From: Desulfuromonadaceae bacterium
GTDB lineage: Bacteria > Desulfobacterota > Desulfuromonadia > Desulfuromonadales > Geopsychrobacteraceae
Reading direction: 5' to 3'
Length of the DNA stretch: 5,446 nt
Assembly (NCBI GenBank): GCA_030639985.1
Contig: DAOWKG010000235.1
Location: 1 to 5,446 of the forward strand
The first letter of the stretch is position 1, and each line of letters begins with the position of its first letter. A program made the position numbers and the translations under genes. The notes under the pieces were generated by a model. That model was not told the DNA's origin, did not search any database, and worked only from the letters and a program-made list of their open reading frames with translations. This document shows positions 1-5,446 of the stretch, one piece after another.

Positions 1-72
1 AGCAGATTTCTTGAGCTTAATAATGGTTCAGCCTGGTTTTGTGCTGAGTAGACATTTTATTACGGTGACCCG
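1..72 (+). other. Unassigned sequence upstream of nadK
   Basis: Two + frames are open from the left edge. One ends at TAG 49-51 after 16 codons. The other ends at TAA 77-79, overlapping the nadK start by seven bases. Either could be the C-terminal tail of an upstream gene, but the peptides are too short to recognise. A 5-bp hairpin (TCAGC 28-32 with GCTGA 43-47) has no T-run after it and is not a convincing terminator. No clear promoter is visible, so nadK may be transcribed from further upstream. Confidence 0.3.
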
Positions 73-930
73 ATGCTAAAAAAAGTTGGTATCTACGCAA
101 AAAAGAATCATCCCGATGTCGAGCAAATAGCGACTGCCATCTGCAAACGTTTTGAACCAGAAAATATAGAAGTTCTTCTCGAAGATAGCTTGGCGGAGCA
201 GATTGGGCAGGTGAATGGCTACTCTGGTGACGAAATCCCGGCACTGGTCGATTTGATTATTGTCCTCGGTGGTGACGGTACCCTGATATCGGTCGCCCGT
301 TTAATTTGTGAGCATAACGTCCCTATTGTCGGGGTCAATCTGGGGCAGTTGGGTTTTTTGACCGAAATTACCAGCGATGAACTGCCGGAAATGTTAGAGC
401 GGTTACTGGTCGGTGATTATAAAGTTACCGAACGGATGATGATTGATGCCTCAATCCATCGCAATGGTAAAGAGGTTGGTAAATTTACCGTCCTTAACGA
501 TATTGTGATTAATAAGGGGGCATTGGCACGGATTATCGACATGGAAACCTATGTCGATGGTCGATATCTGACCAGTTACAAGGCTGATGGGTTAATTGTC
601 TCTACACCAACCGGTTCGACCGGCTATAACCTTGCGGCTGGGGGACCAATCATCTATCCCGATATCAATAGTTTGCTCATTTCACCGATCTGCCCCCATA
701 TGCTTACCAATCGTCCGATTATGGTCTGGAGTCGTTCGGTGATTGAGATTGACGTTAAATTTGAAAATGACGTGGTCTTTTTTACTGCTGATGGCCAGGT
801 TGGGCGCAAATTATTGCCGGGTGATCGGGTCAAAGTACGTCGTTCCGAAGCACGCACCAGGTTGGTAGCCAGCCCAAGTAAAGATTATTTCGAGATTCTG
901 CGCACTAAATTGAGTTGGGGAGAGAGATAG
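73..930 (+). CDS. nadK: NAD kinase (NAD+ 2'-phosphotransferase)
   Basis: The 285-residue product phosphorylates NAD+ to NADP+ in the cytoplasm, the only de novo route to NADP(H). The diagnostic NAD-kinase motifs are present in order: the GGDGT phosphate-binding loop at residues 66-70, preceded by a hydrophobic beta strand (LIIVL); the VNLGQLGFLTE block at about 88-98; LND at 141-143; and the glycine-rich block running from YKADG to GSTGY and AAGGP (about 169-192), followed by PICPH at 205-209. The length is normal for the bacterial family (about 270-300). The ATG is supported by the typical N-terminus MLKKVGIYAK and by a modest Shine-Dalgarno, GGTGA at 64-68, with a rather short 4-base spacing. 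It precedes recN by 55 bases, a common bacterial pairing, and the two are probably cotranscribed. The last codons are purine-rich and form one arm of a hairpin across the stop codon. Confidence 0.97.
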   Translation: MLKKVGIYAKKNHPDVEQIATAICKRFEPENIEVLLEDSLAEQIGQVNGYSGDEIPALVDLIIVLGGDGTLISVARLICEHNVPIVGVNLGQLGFLTEITSDELPEMLERLLVGDYKVTERMMIDASIHRNGKEVGKFTVLNDIVINKGALARIIDMETYVDGRYLTSYKADGLIVSTPTGSTGYNLAAGGPIIYPDINSLLISPICPHMLTNRPIMVWSRSVIEIDVKFENDVVFFTADGQVGRKLLPGDRVKVRRSEARTRLVASPSKDYFEILRTKLSWGER

Positions 931-967
931 GGCGAGGGAAAACCTCACTCCTCGCTCCTCACTCCTC
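917..967 (+). repeat. Long imperfect inverted repeat spanning the nadK stop codon
   Basis: The purine-rich arm 917-937 can pair with the pyrimidine-rich arm 950-967. By hand, GCGAGG 932-937 pairs with CCTCGC 950-955, G930-G931 with T956-C957, GAG 924-926 with CTC 958-960, and GGGGAG 917-922 with CTCCTC 962-967. This gives about 17 pairs including two G-U, one A-A mismatch, a 3-base bulge (927-929) and a 12-base loop. The nadK stop TAG (928-930) lies within it. Only four T follow, at 972-975, so it could be a weak terminator, an mRNA-stabilising or processing hairpin, or a by-product of the pyrimidine tandem repeat. Confidence 0.5.
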
Positions 968-970
968 ACG
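943..970 (+). repeat. Heptanucleotide tandem repeat, four copies
   Basis: Four head-to-tail 7-base units fill this stretch: CCTCACT (943-949), CCTCGCT (950-956), CCTCACT (957-963) and CCTCACG (964-970). Units one and three are identical and the other two differ by one base each. The array sits in the nadK-recN gap and ends 15 bases before the recN ATG, where a Shine-Dalgarno would normally lie. No further copies are seen in the window. Confidence 0.85.
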
Positions 971-985
971 CTTTTGGTTCATATA

Positions 986-2659
986 ATGTTGACCGATTTA
1001 ATTATCAAAAAATTTGCCATTATCGATAATTTGCACGTTGCCTTTGGTTCCGGCTTTAACGTTCTTACCGGGGAAACCGGTGCCGGTAAATCGATTATTA
1101 TTGATGCGGTAAATCTCCTTTTAGGTGGCCGGGCACGGGGTGAGGTGATTCGGACCGGTGAGGATGAAGCTACGGTTGAAGCAATTTTTAACCTTGGGAA
1201 TAACGATTCCCTGCAAGAAAAACTGCTTGCTGCCGGTTTGTCTGGTGGTGATGAATTGCTGGTACGTCGGATTGTTACCCGCGCGGGGAAAAATCGGATA
1301 TTTGTCAATGGCTCTGCCGTTACATTGTCGCAGTTGCGTGAACTTACTAGTGGGTTGGTAAATATCTATGGTCAGCACGAACATCAGAATTTACAACGTA
1401 CCGAAACCCACCTGGAATTACTTGATAACTTTGCTGAATTACAAGAGCCCCTGGCAATCTATAAGCAGGCATATGGTGCTTATCAACAATTACAGAATGA
1501 ATTGCAACGTTTGAATTTAGCCGAGCGTGAGCGCCAACAGCGCCTTGATATGCTTAGCTTTCAGCAGCAGGAAATTGCTGCTGCCAATTTGAAACCAGGG
1601 GAAGATGTTGAGTTGGAGCGGGAACGTTCTCTGTTGCAACATGCCGAAAAATTAACCGCCGCTACCGTTGGTGGCTATGAAAACCTCTATGCTGGGCAGC
1701 AAGCGGTATGTGGAACGATTGCGGCGGTGGCGGCTCAACTCGAAGCATTAGAACAGATTGATCCTCATTTGGGTAGCCTGGCAAAGTCGCTCCAGAGTAA
1801 TCTTTATAATCTGGAGGATGTCGCTTCAGAGCTGCGAGATTATTCGGCAAAGCTCGATTTCGAACCACAACGGCAGCAGCAGGTTGAAGATCGCTTAGCA
1901 CTAATATCGAGTTTGAAAGGGAAGTATGCGCCAACGGTAGTGGAATTGCTCGAATATAAAGAGCAGATTACCGCTGAACTTAACGATTTGAATGATATCG
2001 ACGGCCGACGGGAACATTTACAGCGGCAATTAGAGAACCAAAGAGAACTATTGCTAAGCGCCGGAAAACAACTCAGTTGTCAGCGGAAAACTGCCGCCAA
2101 TGAGCTTTCCCGAGTAGTCGGGATAGAATTAACCGAGTTGGCAATGGCTAAAGCGGTTTTTACTATCCGACTGTTGCCATTGTCTGAGCCGGCAATAAAC
2201 GGATTGGAAAGCGGTGAATTTTATCTTGCTGCCAATCTGGGTGAGGATGCCCAGCCATTGGCAAAAATTGCTTCTGGTGGTGAGTTGTCTCGGATCATGT
2301 TAGCTTTGAGGCGCAGCATCCCAACTGGTGATGGGGTCGGTACGCTAATATTTGATGAGGTTGATGCTGGTATTGGTGGGGAAGCAGCGACTGCTGTAGG
2401 TGAGAAAATAAGTCGACTCGGTAAGCTTTTACAGGTGTTGTGTGTTACCCATTTGCCACAGGTTGCTGCTTTTGCTGACCATCATTTTTTGGTCGCAAAG
2501 CGTGAAGACTACGGACGGACAACTACCGAGCTGACCCTGTTGCAGCAAGAAACTCGAATCGGTGAAATGGCTCGAATGTTAGGTGGAACTCGTGTGGGTC
2601 AACAAACAGTCGAACACGCTCGTGAATTAATTGTGAGTTCTCGCACCCTTGTAGGGTGA
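986..2659 (+). CDS. recN: DNA repair protein RecN (SMC-like ATPase)
   Basis: RecN is a cytoplasmic SMC-family ATPase that acts early in RecA-dependent double-strand-break repair, tethering DNA ends. From the ATG at 986 the product is 557 residues, matching the family (about 550-575). The N-terminus MLTDLIIKKFAIID is typical. Walker A GETGAGKS is at residues 29-36. A central region rich in Q, E, L and R (about 150-360) is the coiled coil. The ABC/SMC signature ASGGELSR is at 429-436, and Walker B LIFDEVD at 454-460 is followed by AGIGG. The VTHLPQVAAFADHH block lies near the C-terminus. A TTG at 974 would add four residues, but family N-termini favour 986. Neither start has a visible Shine-Dalgarno; the preceding DNA is pyrimidine-rich. 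Probably cotranscribed with nadK. I saw no convincing LexA box. The stop codon overlaps a small perfect hairpin. Confidence 0.96.
   Translation: MLTDLIIKKFAIIDNLHVAFGSGFNVLTGETGAGKSIIIDAVNLLLGGRARGEVIRTGEDEATVEAIFNLGNNDSLQEKLLAAGLSGGDELLVRRIVTRAGKNRIFVNGSAVTLSQLRELTSGLVNIYGQHEHQNLQRTETHLELLDNFAELQEPLAIYKQAYGAYQQLQNELQRLNLAERERQQRLDMLSFQQQEIAAANLKPGEDVELERERSLLQHAEKLTAATVGGYENLYAGQQAVCGTIAAVAAQLEALEQIDPHLGSLAKSLQSNLYNLEDVASELRDYSAKLDFEPQRQQQVEDRLALISSLKGKYAPTVVELLEYKEQITAELNDLNDIDGRREHLQRQLENQRELLLSAGKQLSCQRKTAANELSRVVGIELTELAMAKAVFTIRLLPLSEPAINGLESGEFYLAANLGEDAQPLAKIASGGELSRIMLALRRSIPTGDGVGTLIFDEVDAGIGGEAATAVGEKISRLGKLLQVLCVTHLPQVAAFADHHFLVAKREDYGRTTTELTLLQQETRIGEMARMLGGTRVGQQTVEHARELIVSSRTLVG
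2644..2658 (+). repeat. Short perfect hairpin over the recN stop codon
   Basis: CACCCT (2644-2649) and AGGGTG (2653-2658) form a perfect 6-bp stem with a 3-base TGT loop, overlapping the recN stop TGA (2657-2659). No T-run follows, so it does not meet the criteria for an intrinsic terminator. It might stabilise the mRNA 3' end or be coincidental. Confidence 0.35.
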
Positions 2660-2684
2660 TAATAACCACCGCGATATAAGTTTG

Positions 2685-2713
2685 TTGATTTTAATTTATT
2701 AGCATGTTATTAG
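2685..2713 (+). promoter_or_regulatory. Candidate sigma-70 promoter for the M23 peptidase gene
   Basis: A -35-like TTGATT (2685-2690) is followed by a 17-base AT-rich spacer and a -10-like TATTAG (2708-2713). TG at 2705-2706, one base before the -10, makes it an extended -10 type. Transcription would start near 2720, giving a leader of about 40 bases before the TTG start codon. The match was found by eye; the AT-rich DNA raises the chance of a false match. Confidence 0.4.
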
Positions 2714-2747
2714 TTCAAAGTAATGAGTAGGTGAATTGGCAATCTCT

Positions 2748-2752
2748 GGGAG
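2748..2752 (+). promoter_or_regulatory. Ribosome binding site that fixes the TTG start of the M23 gene
   Basis: GGGAG lies nine bases upstream of TTG 2762. It supports this non-ATG start over the internal ATG about 20 codons in. Starting there keeps the N-terminal SKRFSVIIIP segment ahead of the membrane helix, which I recall as typical of this peptidase group. Confidence 0.65.
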
Positions 2753-2761
2753 TTAGATATT

Positions 2762-3628
2762 TTGTCCAAGCGTTTTTCAGTCATAATTATACCGGGAAAA
2801 AACAACAAGGTCAGGCGCATGGCTATCGGCAGCGGGATGATTAAAACCGTTTTGTCGGGTAGTTTTATCGTTGCCGGGTTACTGGTTTTTCTGACTTACA
2901 GTTATTTCAATTATAGTGTCGATCGCAATGAGTTACAGCGTCTCAGAATTGCTACCAGTCAGCAACGGCAAGTTTTACACGGTTTGGTCGTCGACCTTAA
3001 GGGGGTGCATCAGCAGCTTGATTCTCTGCATGAAACTGATGCACGCGTACGGCAGTTGGCAAATTTAGAAACGGTACCTCAAGACGTTCCAGTTGCTATT
3101 GGTGGGCTGGCAGAAACTGAAACTGTTGAATTGGTTGATGCGGTACAACAACGGATTAATCAATTGCAGGTTAAGCTTGAACTGCGGCAGCAAAGTCAGG
3201 AAGGGGTGCGTAATCTCCTTAATGATCAGGTCTCACTGCGACGGGCAACGCCCAAAGGTTGGCCAACCAAAGGTTGGTTGACTTCTTATTTCGGTATGCG
3301 TAAATCCCCCTTTACCGGTAAAATGGTTATGCATGAGGGGCTTGATATCGCCGCGAATATTGGTACTCCGGTAGTGGCGACCGCTGATGGCATTGTCGCC
3401 CGGATAAAATATTCTGCCGGTTATGGTAAAATGGTAATCATTGACCACGGCTACGGTTATCGTACCGTCTTTGCCCATAATTCTAAGATAATGGTTAAGG
3501 CGGGCCAACGGGTTAAACGTGGCGATCTTGTCGCCAAGGTTGGTAACACTGGTAGATCAACCGGTTCACACCTCCATTATGAATTGCTATTGAACGGGGT
3601 TCCTATCGATCCTCGAAAAACCCTCTGA
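2762..3628 (+). CDS. Membrane-anchored M23 (LytM-type) peptidase
   Basis: The 288-residue protein is predicted to be a zinc peptidase acting on peptidoglycan cross-bridges, or an activator of such enzymes. A basic N-terminus (about 1-25) precedes one membrane helix at about 27-48, probably an uncleaved anchor with the rest in the periplasm. Heptad-like segments rich in Q, L and R at about 55-100 and 120-160 suggest a coiled coil. The M23 domain fills about 165-288. The expected metal site is complete: H191 and D195 in HEGLD, and H272 in HLH. The further active-site histidines H239 (FAHN) and H270 are also present. It is therefore likely an active enzyme, unlike degenerate LytM factors such as EnvC or NlpD. 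Translation starts at TTG with a good Shine-Dalgarno. It appears to have its own promoter and ends before a strong terminator. The exact substrate and any partner cannot be told from sequence. Confidence 0.9.
   Translation: MSKRFSVIIIPGKNNKVRRMAIGSGMIKTVLSGSFIVAGLLVFLTYSYFNYSVDRNELQRLRIATSQQRQVLHGLVVDLKGVHQQLDSLHETDARVRQLANLETVPQDVPVAIGGLAETETVELVDAVQQRINQLQVKLELRQQSQEGVRNLLNDQVSLRRATPKGWPTKGWLTSYFGMRKSPFTGKMVMHEGLDIAANIGTPVVATADGIVARIKYSAGYGKMVIIDHGYGYRTVFAHNSKIMVKAGQRVKRGDLVAKVGNTGRSTGSHLHYELLLNGVPIDPRKTL
3252..3277 (+). repeat. Short direct repeat and palindrome inside the M23 gene
   Basis: CCAAAGGTTGG occurs at 3252-3262 and again at 3267-3277, a 15-base period that encodes KGWPT followed by KGWLT at the start of the M23 domain. 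The junction contains the perfect 12-base palindrome GGTTGGCCAACC (3257-3268). The reading frame is kept. It could be a small in-frame duplication, but the WPxxG pattern is common at this point in M23 domains. Confidence 0.7.
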
Positions 3629-3690
3629 TTTGCACCTCTAATTGTTCTACAACTTCCGATAATTCCAGCGTTTTGTCCGTTCTTAAATGC

Positions 3691-3720
3691 TTGTTAGTGC
3701 TTCTTTCAATGTGCTACTAT
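3691..3720 (+). promoter_or_regulatory. Candidate extended -10 promoter for secA
   Basis: TTGTTA (3691-3696) could serve as the -35. After an 18-base spacer comes TACTAT (3715-3720), with TG at 3712-3713 forming an extended -10. Transcription would begin near 3727, inside the 5' arm of the terminator hairpin that starts at 3721. The resulting secA leader would be about 260 bases long. Found by eye. It is the best candidate I see between the M23 gene and secA. Confidence 0.4.
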
Positions 3721-3762
3721 GCCGGCGATTGTCGTCTTAATGATGATAAGTCGGTTTTTTTT
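3721..3762 (+). terminator. Rho-independent terminator of the M23 transcript
   Basis: CCGGC (3722-3726) pairs with GTCGG (3750-3754), and TTGTCGTC (3729-3736) pairs with GATGATAA (3742-3749). That is 13 pairs including three G-U, with a 2-base bulge (GA 3727-3728) and a 5-base loop (TTAAT). Eight T follow directly at 3755-3762. It lies about 93 bases after the M23 stop codon and points along the + strand, so it should end transcripts arriving from upstream genes and insulate secA from them. Confidence 0.85.
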
Positions 3763-3812
3763 ATGGCCGTTATTTCTTCGGTTCCATGACCAGCAAAATG
3801 TCTTTAGGGGGG

Positions 3813-3905
3813 GATTGAAACACTAAAGTATTAGCCACCAGACACCACGTACCTCAAGAGGGGCAAGCGTTGGGATTTGTTTTCTTGGTGAGCTTGGTGG
3901 CAATC
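3813..3905 (+). ncRNA. Possible structured RNA element in the secA leader
   Basis: GCCACCA (3834-3840) pairs perfectly with TGGTGGC (3895-3901). After a small internal loop, CACCA (3843-3847) pairs with TGGTG (3886-3890), giving 12 pairs in all. The helix can be extended at its base by GATT (3813-3816) with AATC (3902-3905), leaving a 17-base insert on the 5' side. The 38-base terminal loop holds a small CCTC/GGGG hairpin and the start of a possible leader ORF. I cannot assign it to a known riboswitch or protein-binding leader family, and covariation across relatives would be needed to show that the fold is real. Confidence 0.35.
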
Positions 3906-3938
3906 AACCTTCGTTCTGGTTATCGGTTCGTTATTTAA
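3870..3938 (+). CDS. Possible 22-codon leader peptide upstream of secA
   Basis: TTG 3870 opens a 22-codon frame ending at TAA 3936-3938. GAGGGG at 3858-3863, six bases upstream, is a good Shine-Dalgarno match. The predicted peptide is MGFVFLVSLVAI followed by NLRSGYRFVI: a hydrophobic first half and a basic, aromatic second half. The frame begins in the loop of the interrupted stem and its codons form that stem's 3' arm; it ends one base before a 7-bp hairpin, with secA 47 bases downstream. Position and hydrophobicity recall leader peptides that control secA, such as SecM, but no SecM arrest motif is present. At 22 residues the chain would lie entirely in the ribosome tunnel, so a SecM-like pulling mechanism is unlikely. 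It may be a chance ORF. Confidence 0.22.
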   Translation: MGFVFLVSLVAINLRSGYRFVI

Positions 3939-3963
3939 CCCTTGTGAATGTATCTGACAGGGG
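3939..3963 (+). promoter_or_regulatory. Hairpin just upstream of the secA ribosome binding site
   Basis: CCCTTGT (3939-3945) pairs with ACAGGGG (3957-3963), seven pairs with one G-U, around an 11-base loop. It begins immediately after the stop of the possible leader ORF and ends five bases before the GGAG of secA. It has no T-run and is not a terminator. A ribosome halted at the end of the leader ORF would melt it, so it could influence access to the secA start. Confidence 0.4.
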
Positions 3964-3968
3964 CTTCT

Positions 3969-3972
3969 GGAG
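3969..3972 (+). promoter_or_regulatory. secA ribosome binding site
   Basis: GGAG is the only Shine-Dalgarno-like match near the secA ATG at 3986. The 13-base spacing is longer than the usual 5-9, which suggests weak initiation unless folding shortens the distance. The intervening bases are AT-rich. A second purine run, AGGGG at 3959-3963, is even farther away and sits in the hairpin. Confidence 0.55.
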
Positions 3973-3985
3973 TCTTATTTAAATC

Positions 3986-5446
3986 ATGTTTGGTAAAATA
4001 ATTAAAAAGTTTGTTGGTAGTCAAAATGATCGTGATCTGAAAAAAATGCAGCCATTGGTTGATCAGATTAACTCTTTGGATGGTGATTTTGAAGCTTTGA
4101 GTGATGAGCAATTACAAGCCAAAACGGTTGAATTTCAACAACGTATCAAGGATGGTGAAAGTCTGGATCAATTGTTGCCGGAAGCTTTTTCGGTAGTCCG
4201 TGAAGCCAGCAAGAGGGTTCTCGGTCTGCGCCCTTTTGATGTTCAGTTGATTGGTGGCATGGTTCTCAATGGTGGCAAGATTGCCGAGATGAAGACCGGT
4301 GAGGGAAAGACGCTGATGGCGACCCTGCCGATCTATCTCAATGCTTTGAGTGGTAAAGGGGTCCACGTCGTTACCGTTAACGATTATCTGGCAAAACGTG
4401 ATGCTGAATGGATGGGGAAAATTTACCAGTTTCTGGGACTGAGTGTTGCTTGTATCGTTCATGGTTTGGATGATGTCCAGCGGAAGGCGGCATATGCCGC
4501 AGATATCACCTATGGCACCAATAACGAGTTTGGATTTGATTACCTGCGCGACAACATGAAGTTTGATCTCGAAGATTATGTCCAGCGTGATCTCCATTAT
4601 GCCATTGTCGATGAGGTCGATTCGATCCTGATTGACGAAGCTAGAACGCCATTGATTATTTCCGGTCCAAGTGAATCAAGCAGTGAGCTCTATTATGTTG
4701 TTGACCGGATTATTCCCCGCTTGAAAAAAGGTGAGACCATCGAAGAGCGGGACGGCAAAATTGGTCAGGCAACGAAAAAACATACTGGTGAGTTTACCGT
4801 AGATGAAAAAGCTAAATCGGCGGCTTTGACCGAAGCTGGGGTCGCAACCGTAGAGAAGCTGCTCAATGTTGATAACCTCTACGAATCAAAGAATATTGAA
4901 CTGTTGCACCATGTTAACCAGGCTTTGAAGGCACACGCACTATTTAAACGGGATGTCGACTATGTCGTGCAGGAAGGCGAGGTTCATATCGTCGATGAAT
5001 TTACCGGTCGTTTAATGCCTGGCAGGCGCTGGAGCGACGGTCTGCATCAGGCGGTTGAAGCTAAAGAAGGGGTGAAAATCGCCAACGAAAACCAGACGCT
5101 GGCAACGATTACCTTTCAGAACTATTTCCGCATGTACGACAAACTGGCGGGTATGACTGGAACTGCTGAAACGGAAGTAGTCGAGTTTAGTGAGATTTAT
5201 AATTTGGGTGTTGTGGTTATTCCCACCAATCGGCCCATGGTGCGTAAAGATATGGCCGATGTTATCTATAAGACCGAAAAAGAAAAATTTCTCGCTTTGA
5301 TCGAAGATATTGTCGAATGTCATAAGAGTGGTCAGCCGGTACTGGTTGGCACTATCACCATTGATAAATCTGAAATCCTTTCCGCATTACTGAAAAAGCG
5401 GGGGGTTCCCCACAATGTTCTTAATGCAAAGCAGCATGAGCGTGAA
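3986..5446 (+). CDS. secA: Preprotein translocase ATPase SecA (5' part, runs off the window)
   Basis: SecA is the cytosolic and membrane-associated ATPase motor that pushes unfolded preproteins through SecYEG. The frame is open for 487 codons to the right edge, roughly half of a usual 850-900 residue SecA. The start [12 protein letters not shown] is typical. NBD1 shows the Q-motif glutamine at 87 (FDVQLIGG), Walker A MKTGEGKT at 102-109 and Walker B DEVD at 209-212, followed by [15 protein letters not shown]. These positions agree with E. coli numbering. The preprotein cross-linking domain follows at about 221-374, with TGR at 340-342 and the conserved [18 protein letters not shown] stretch near its end. 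NBD2 begins with AGMTGTA (388-394) and PTNRP (413-417) and is cut just after VLNAK. No frameshift or missing key residue is seen. It probably has its own promoter and a long structured leader. Confidence 0.98.
   Translation, partial: MFGKIIKKFVGSQNDRDLKKMQPLVDQINSLDGDFEALSDEQLQAKTVEFQQRIKDGESLDQLLPEAFSVVREASKRVLGLRPFDVQLIGGMVLNGGKIAEMKTGEGKTLMATLPIYLNALSGKGVHVVTVNDYLAKRDAEWMGKIYQFLGLSVACIVHGLDDVQRKAAYAADITYGTNNEFGFDYLRDNMKFDLEDYVQRDLHYAIVDEVDSILIDEARTPLIISGPSESSSELYYVVDRIIPRLKKGETIEERDGKIGQATKKHTGEFTVDEKAKSAALTEAGVATVEKLLNVDNLYESKNIELLHHVNQALKAHALFKRDVDYVVQEGEVHIVDEFTGRLMPGRRWSDGLHQAVEAKEGVKIANENQTLATITFQNYFRMYDKLAGMTGTAETEVVEFSEIYNLGVVVIPTNRPMVRKDMADVIYKTEKEKFLALIEDIVECHKSGQPVLVGTITIDKSEILSALLKKRGVPHNVLNAKQHERE

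Larger units (their letters stand above)
3629..3985 (+). other. 357-base non-coding region between the M23 gene and secA
   Basis: No ORF of ordinary size lies here on either strand. The first 90 bases are AT-rich M23 3' UTR. Then follow a candidate promoter (3691-3720), a strong intrinsic terminator (3721-3762), a G7 run (3807-3813), an interrupted 12-bp stem (3834-3901), a possible 22-codon leader ORF (3870-3938), a 7-bp hairpin (3939-3963) and the secA ribosome site (3969-3972). The density of pairable segments suggests a structured secA leader rather than empty spacer. It matches no riboswitch class I can recognise by eye. Confidence 0.7.

Noticed and set aside
974..985. Upstream TTG start for recN adding four residues
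   Set aside because: The family N-terminus begins at MLTDL, matching ATG 986, and the TTG has no ribosome binding site.
3763..3818. Two tiny ATG ORFs (8 and 10 codons) that overlap at ATGA after the terminator T-run
   Set aside because: Neither has a Shine-Dalgarno, the first begins directly on the T-run, and the lengths are within chance expectation.
3807..3821. G-run followed by GGATTGAAAC, resembling the 3' end of many CRISPR repeats
   Set aside because: Only one copy is present, with no second repeat within the window, no regular spacing and no cas gene. The resemblance is limited to about ten bases.
3813..3905. Cyclic-di-GMP (GEMM), SAH, TPP or SRP-type RNA
   Set aside because: None of the conserved core sequences of these families is recognisable. 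Only the stem geometry suggests structure.
3925..3940. GGTT-N8-AACC palindrome considered as a LexA-type operator
   Set aside because: Spacing and internal bases do not match the GGTTNNCNNNNGNNNACC form I recall for Geobacter LexA, and its place before secA makes SOS control unlikely. It is better read as a small RNA hairpin.
4112..4597. 161-codon open frame on the minus strand
   Set aside because: It lies wholly inside secA, whose + strand motifs are unambiguous, and has no recognisable features of its own. The same holds for the other minus-strand frames over nadK, recN, the M23 gene and secA.

Overview
The window looks like a chromosomal core-gene segment from a Gram-negative, non-enteric bacterium. 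The gene set and order (NAD kinase, RecN, a membrane-anchored M23 peptidase, SecA), the style of the protein N-termini and the moderate base composition fit best with the Desulfuromonadales/Geobacter side of the former Deltaproteobacteria. That placement is inference from protein resemblance, not from a search. All four genes lie on the + strand and all look intact, except that secA runs off the right edge.

Layout. Positions 1-72 hold the end of something unidentified plus the nadK ribosome site. nadK (73-930) is followed after 55 bases by recN (986-2659). The gap carries four tandem copies of a 7-base unit and a long imperfect hairpin that spans the nadK stop codon. A 102-base gap with a plausible sigma-70 promoter leads to an M23/LytM-type peptidase (TTG start, 2762-3628). 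A 357-base non-coding stretch (3629-3985) then precedes secA (3986 to the edge, 487 codons, about half of the protein).

How the genes fit together. nadK and recN are a common bacterial neighbour pair and are probably cotranscribed: NADP+ supply and double-strand-break repair. The M23 protein is predicted to be anchored in the inner membrane with its active peptidase domain facing the cell wall. SecA is the motor that exports such periplasmic proteins. The M23 gene and secA are separated by a strong intrinsic terminator, so secA appears to have its own promoter.

The most interesting part is the secA leader. A candidate extended -10 promoter lies directly against the terminator hairpin, so transcripts starting there would lack the lower half of that hairpin. 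Downstream come a 12-bp interrupted stem, a possible 22-codon upstream ORF (TTG start with a good Shine-Dalgarno, hydrophobic peptide), a 7-bp hairpin starting just after its stop codon, and then the secA ribosome site. This resembles the layout of leader-peptide control of secA (SecM in enterics), but the peptide is short and nothing here proves that it is made. It is offered as a testable hypothesis.
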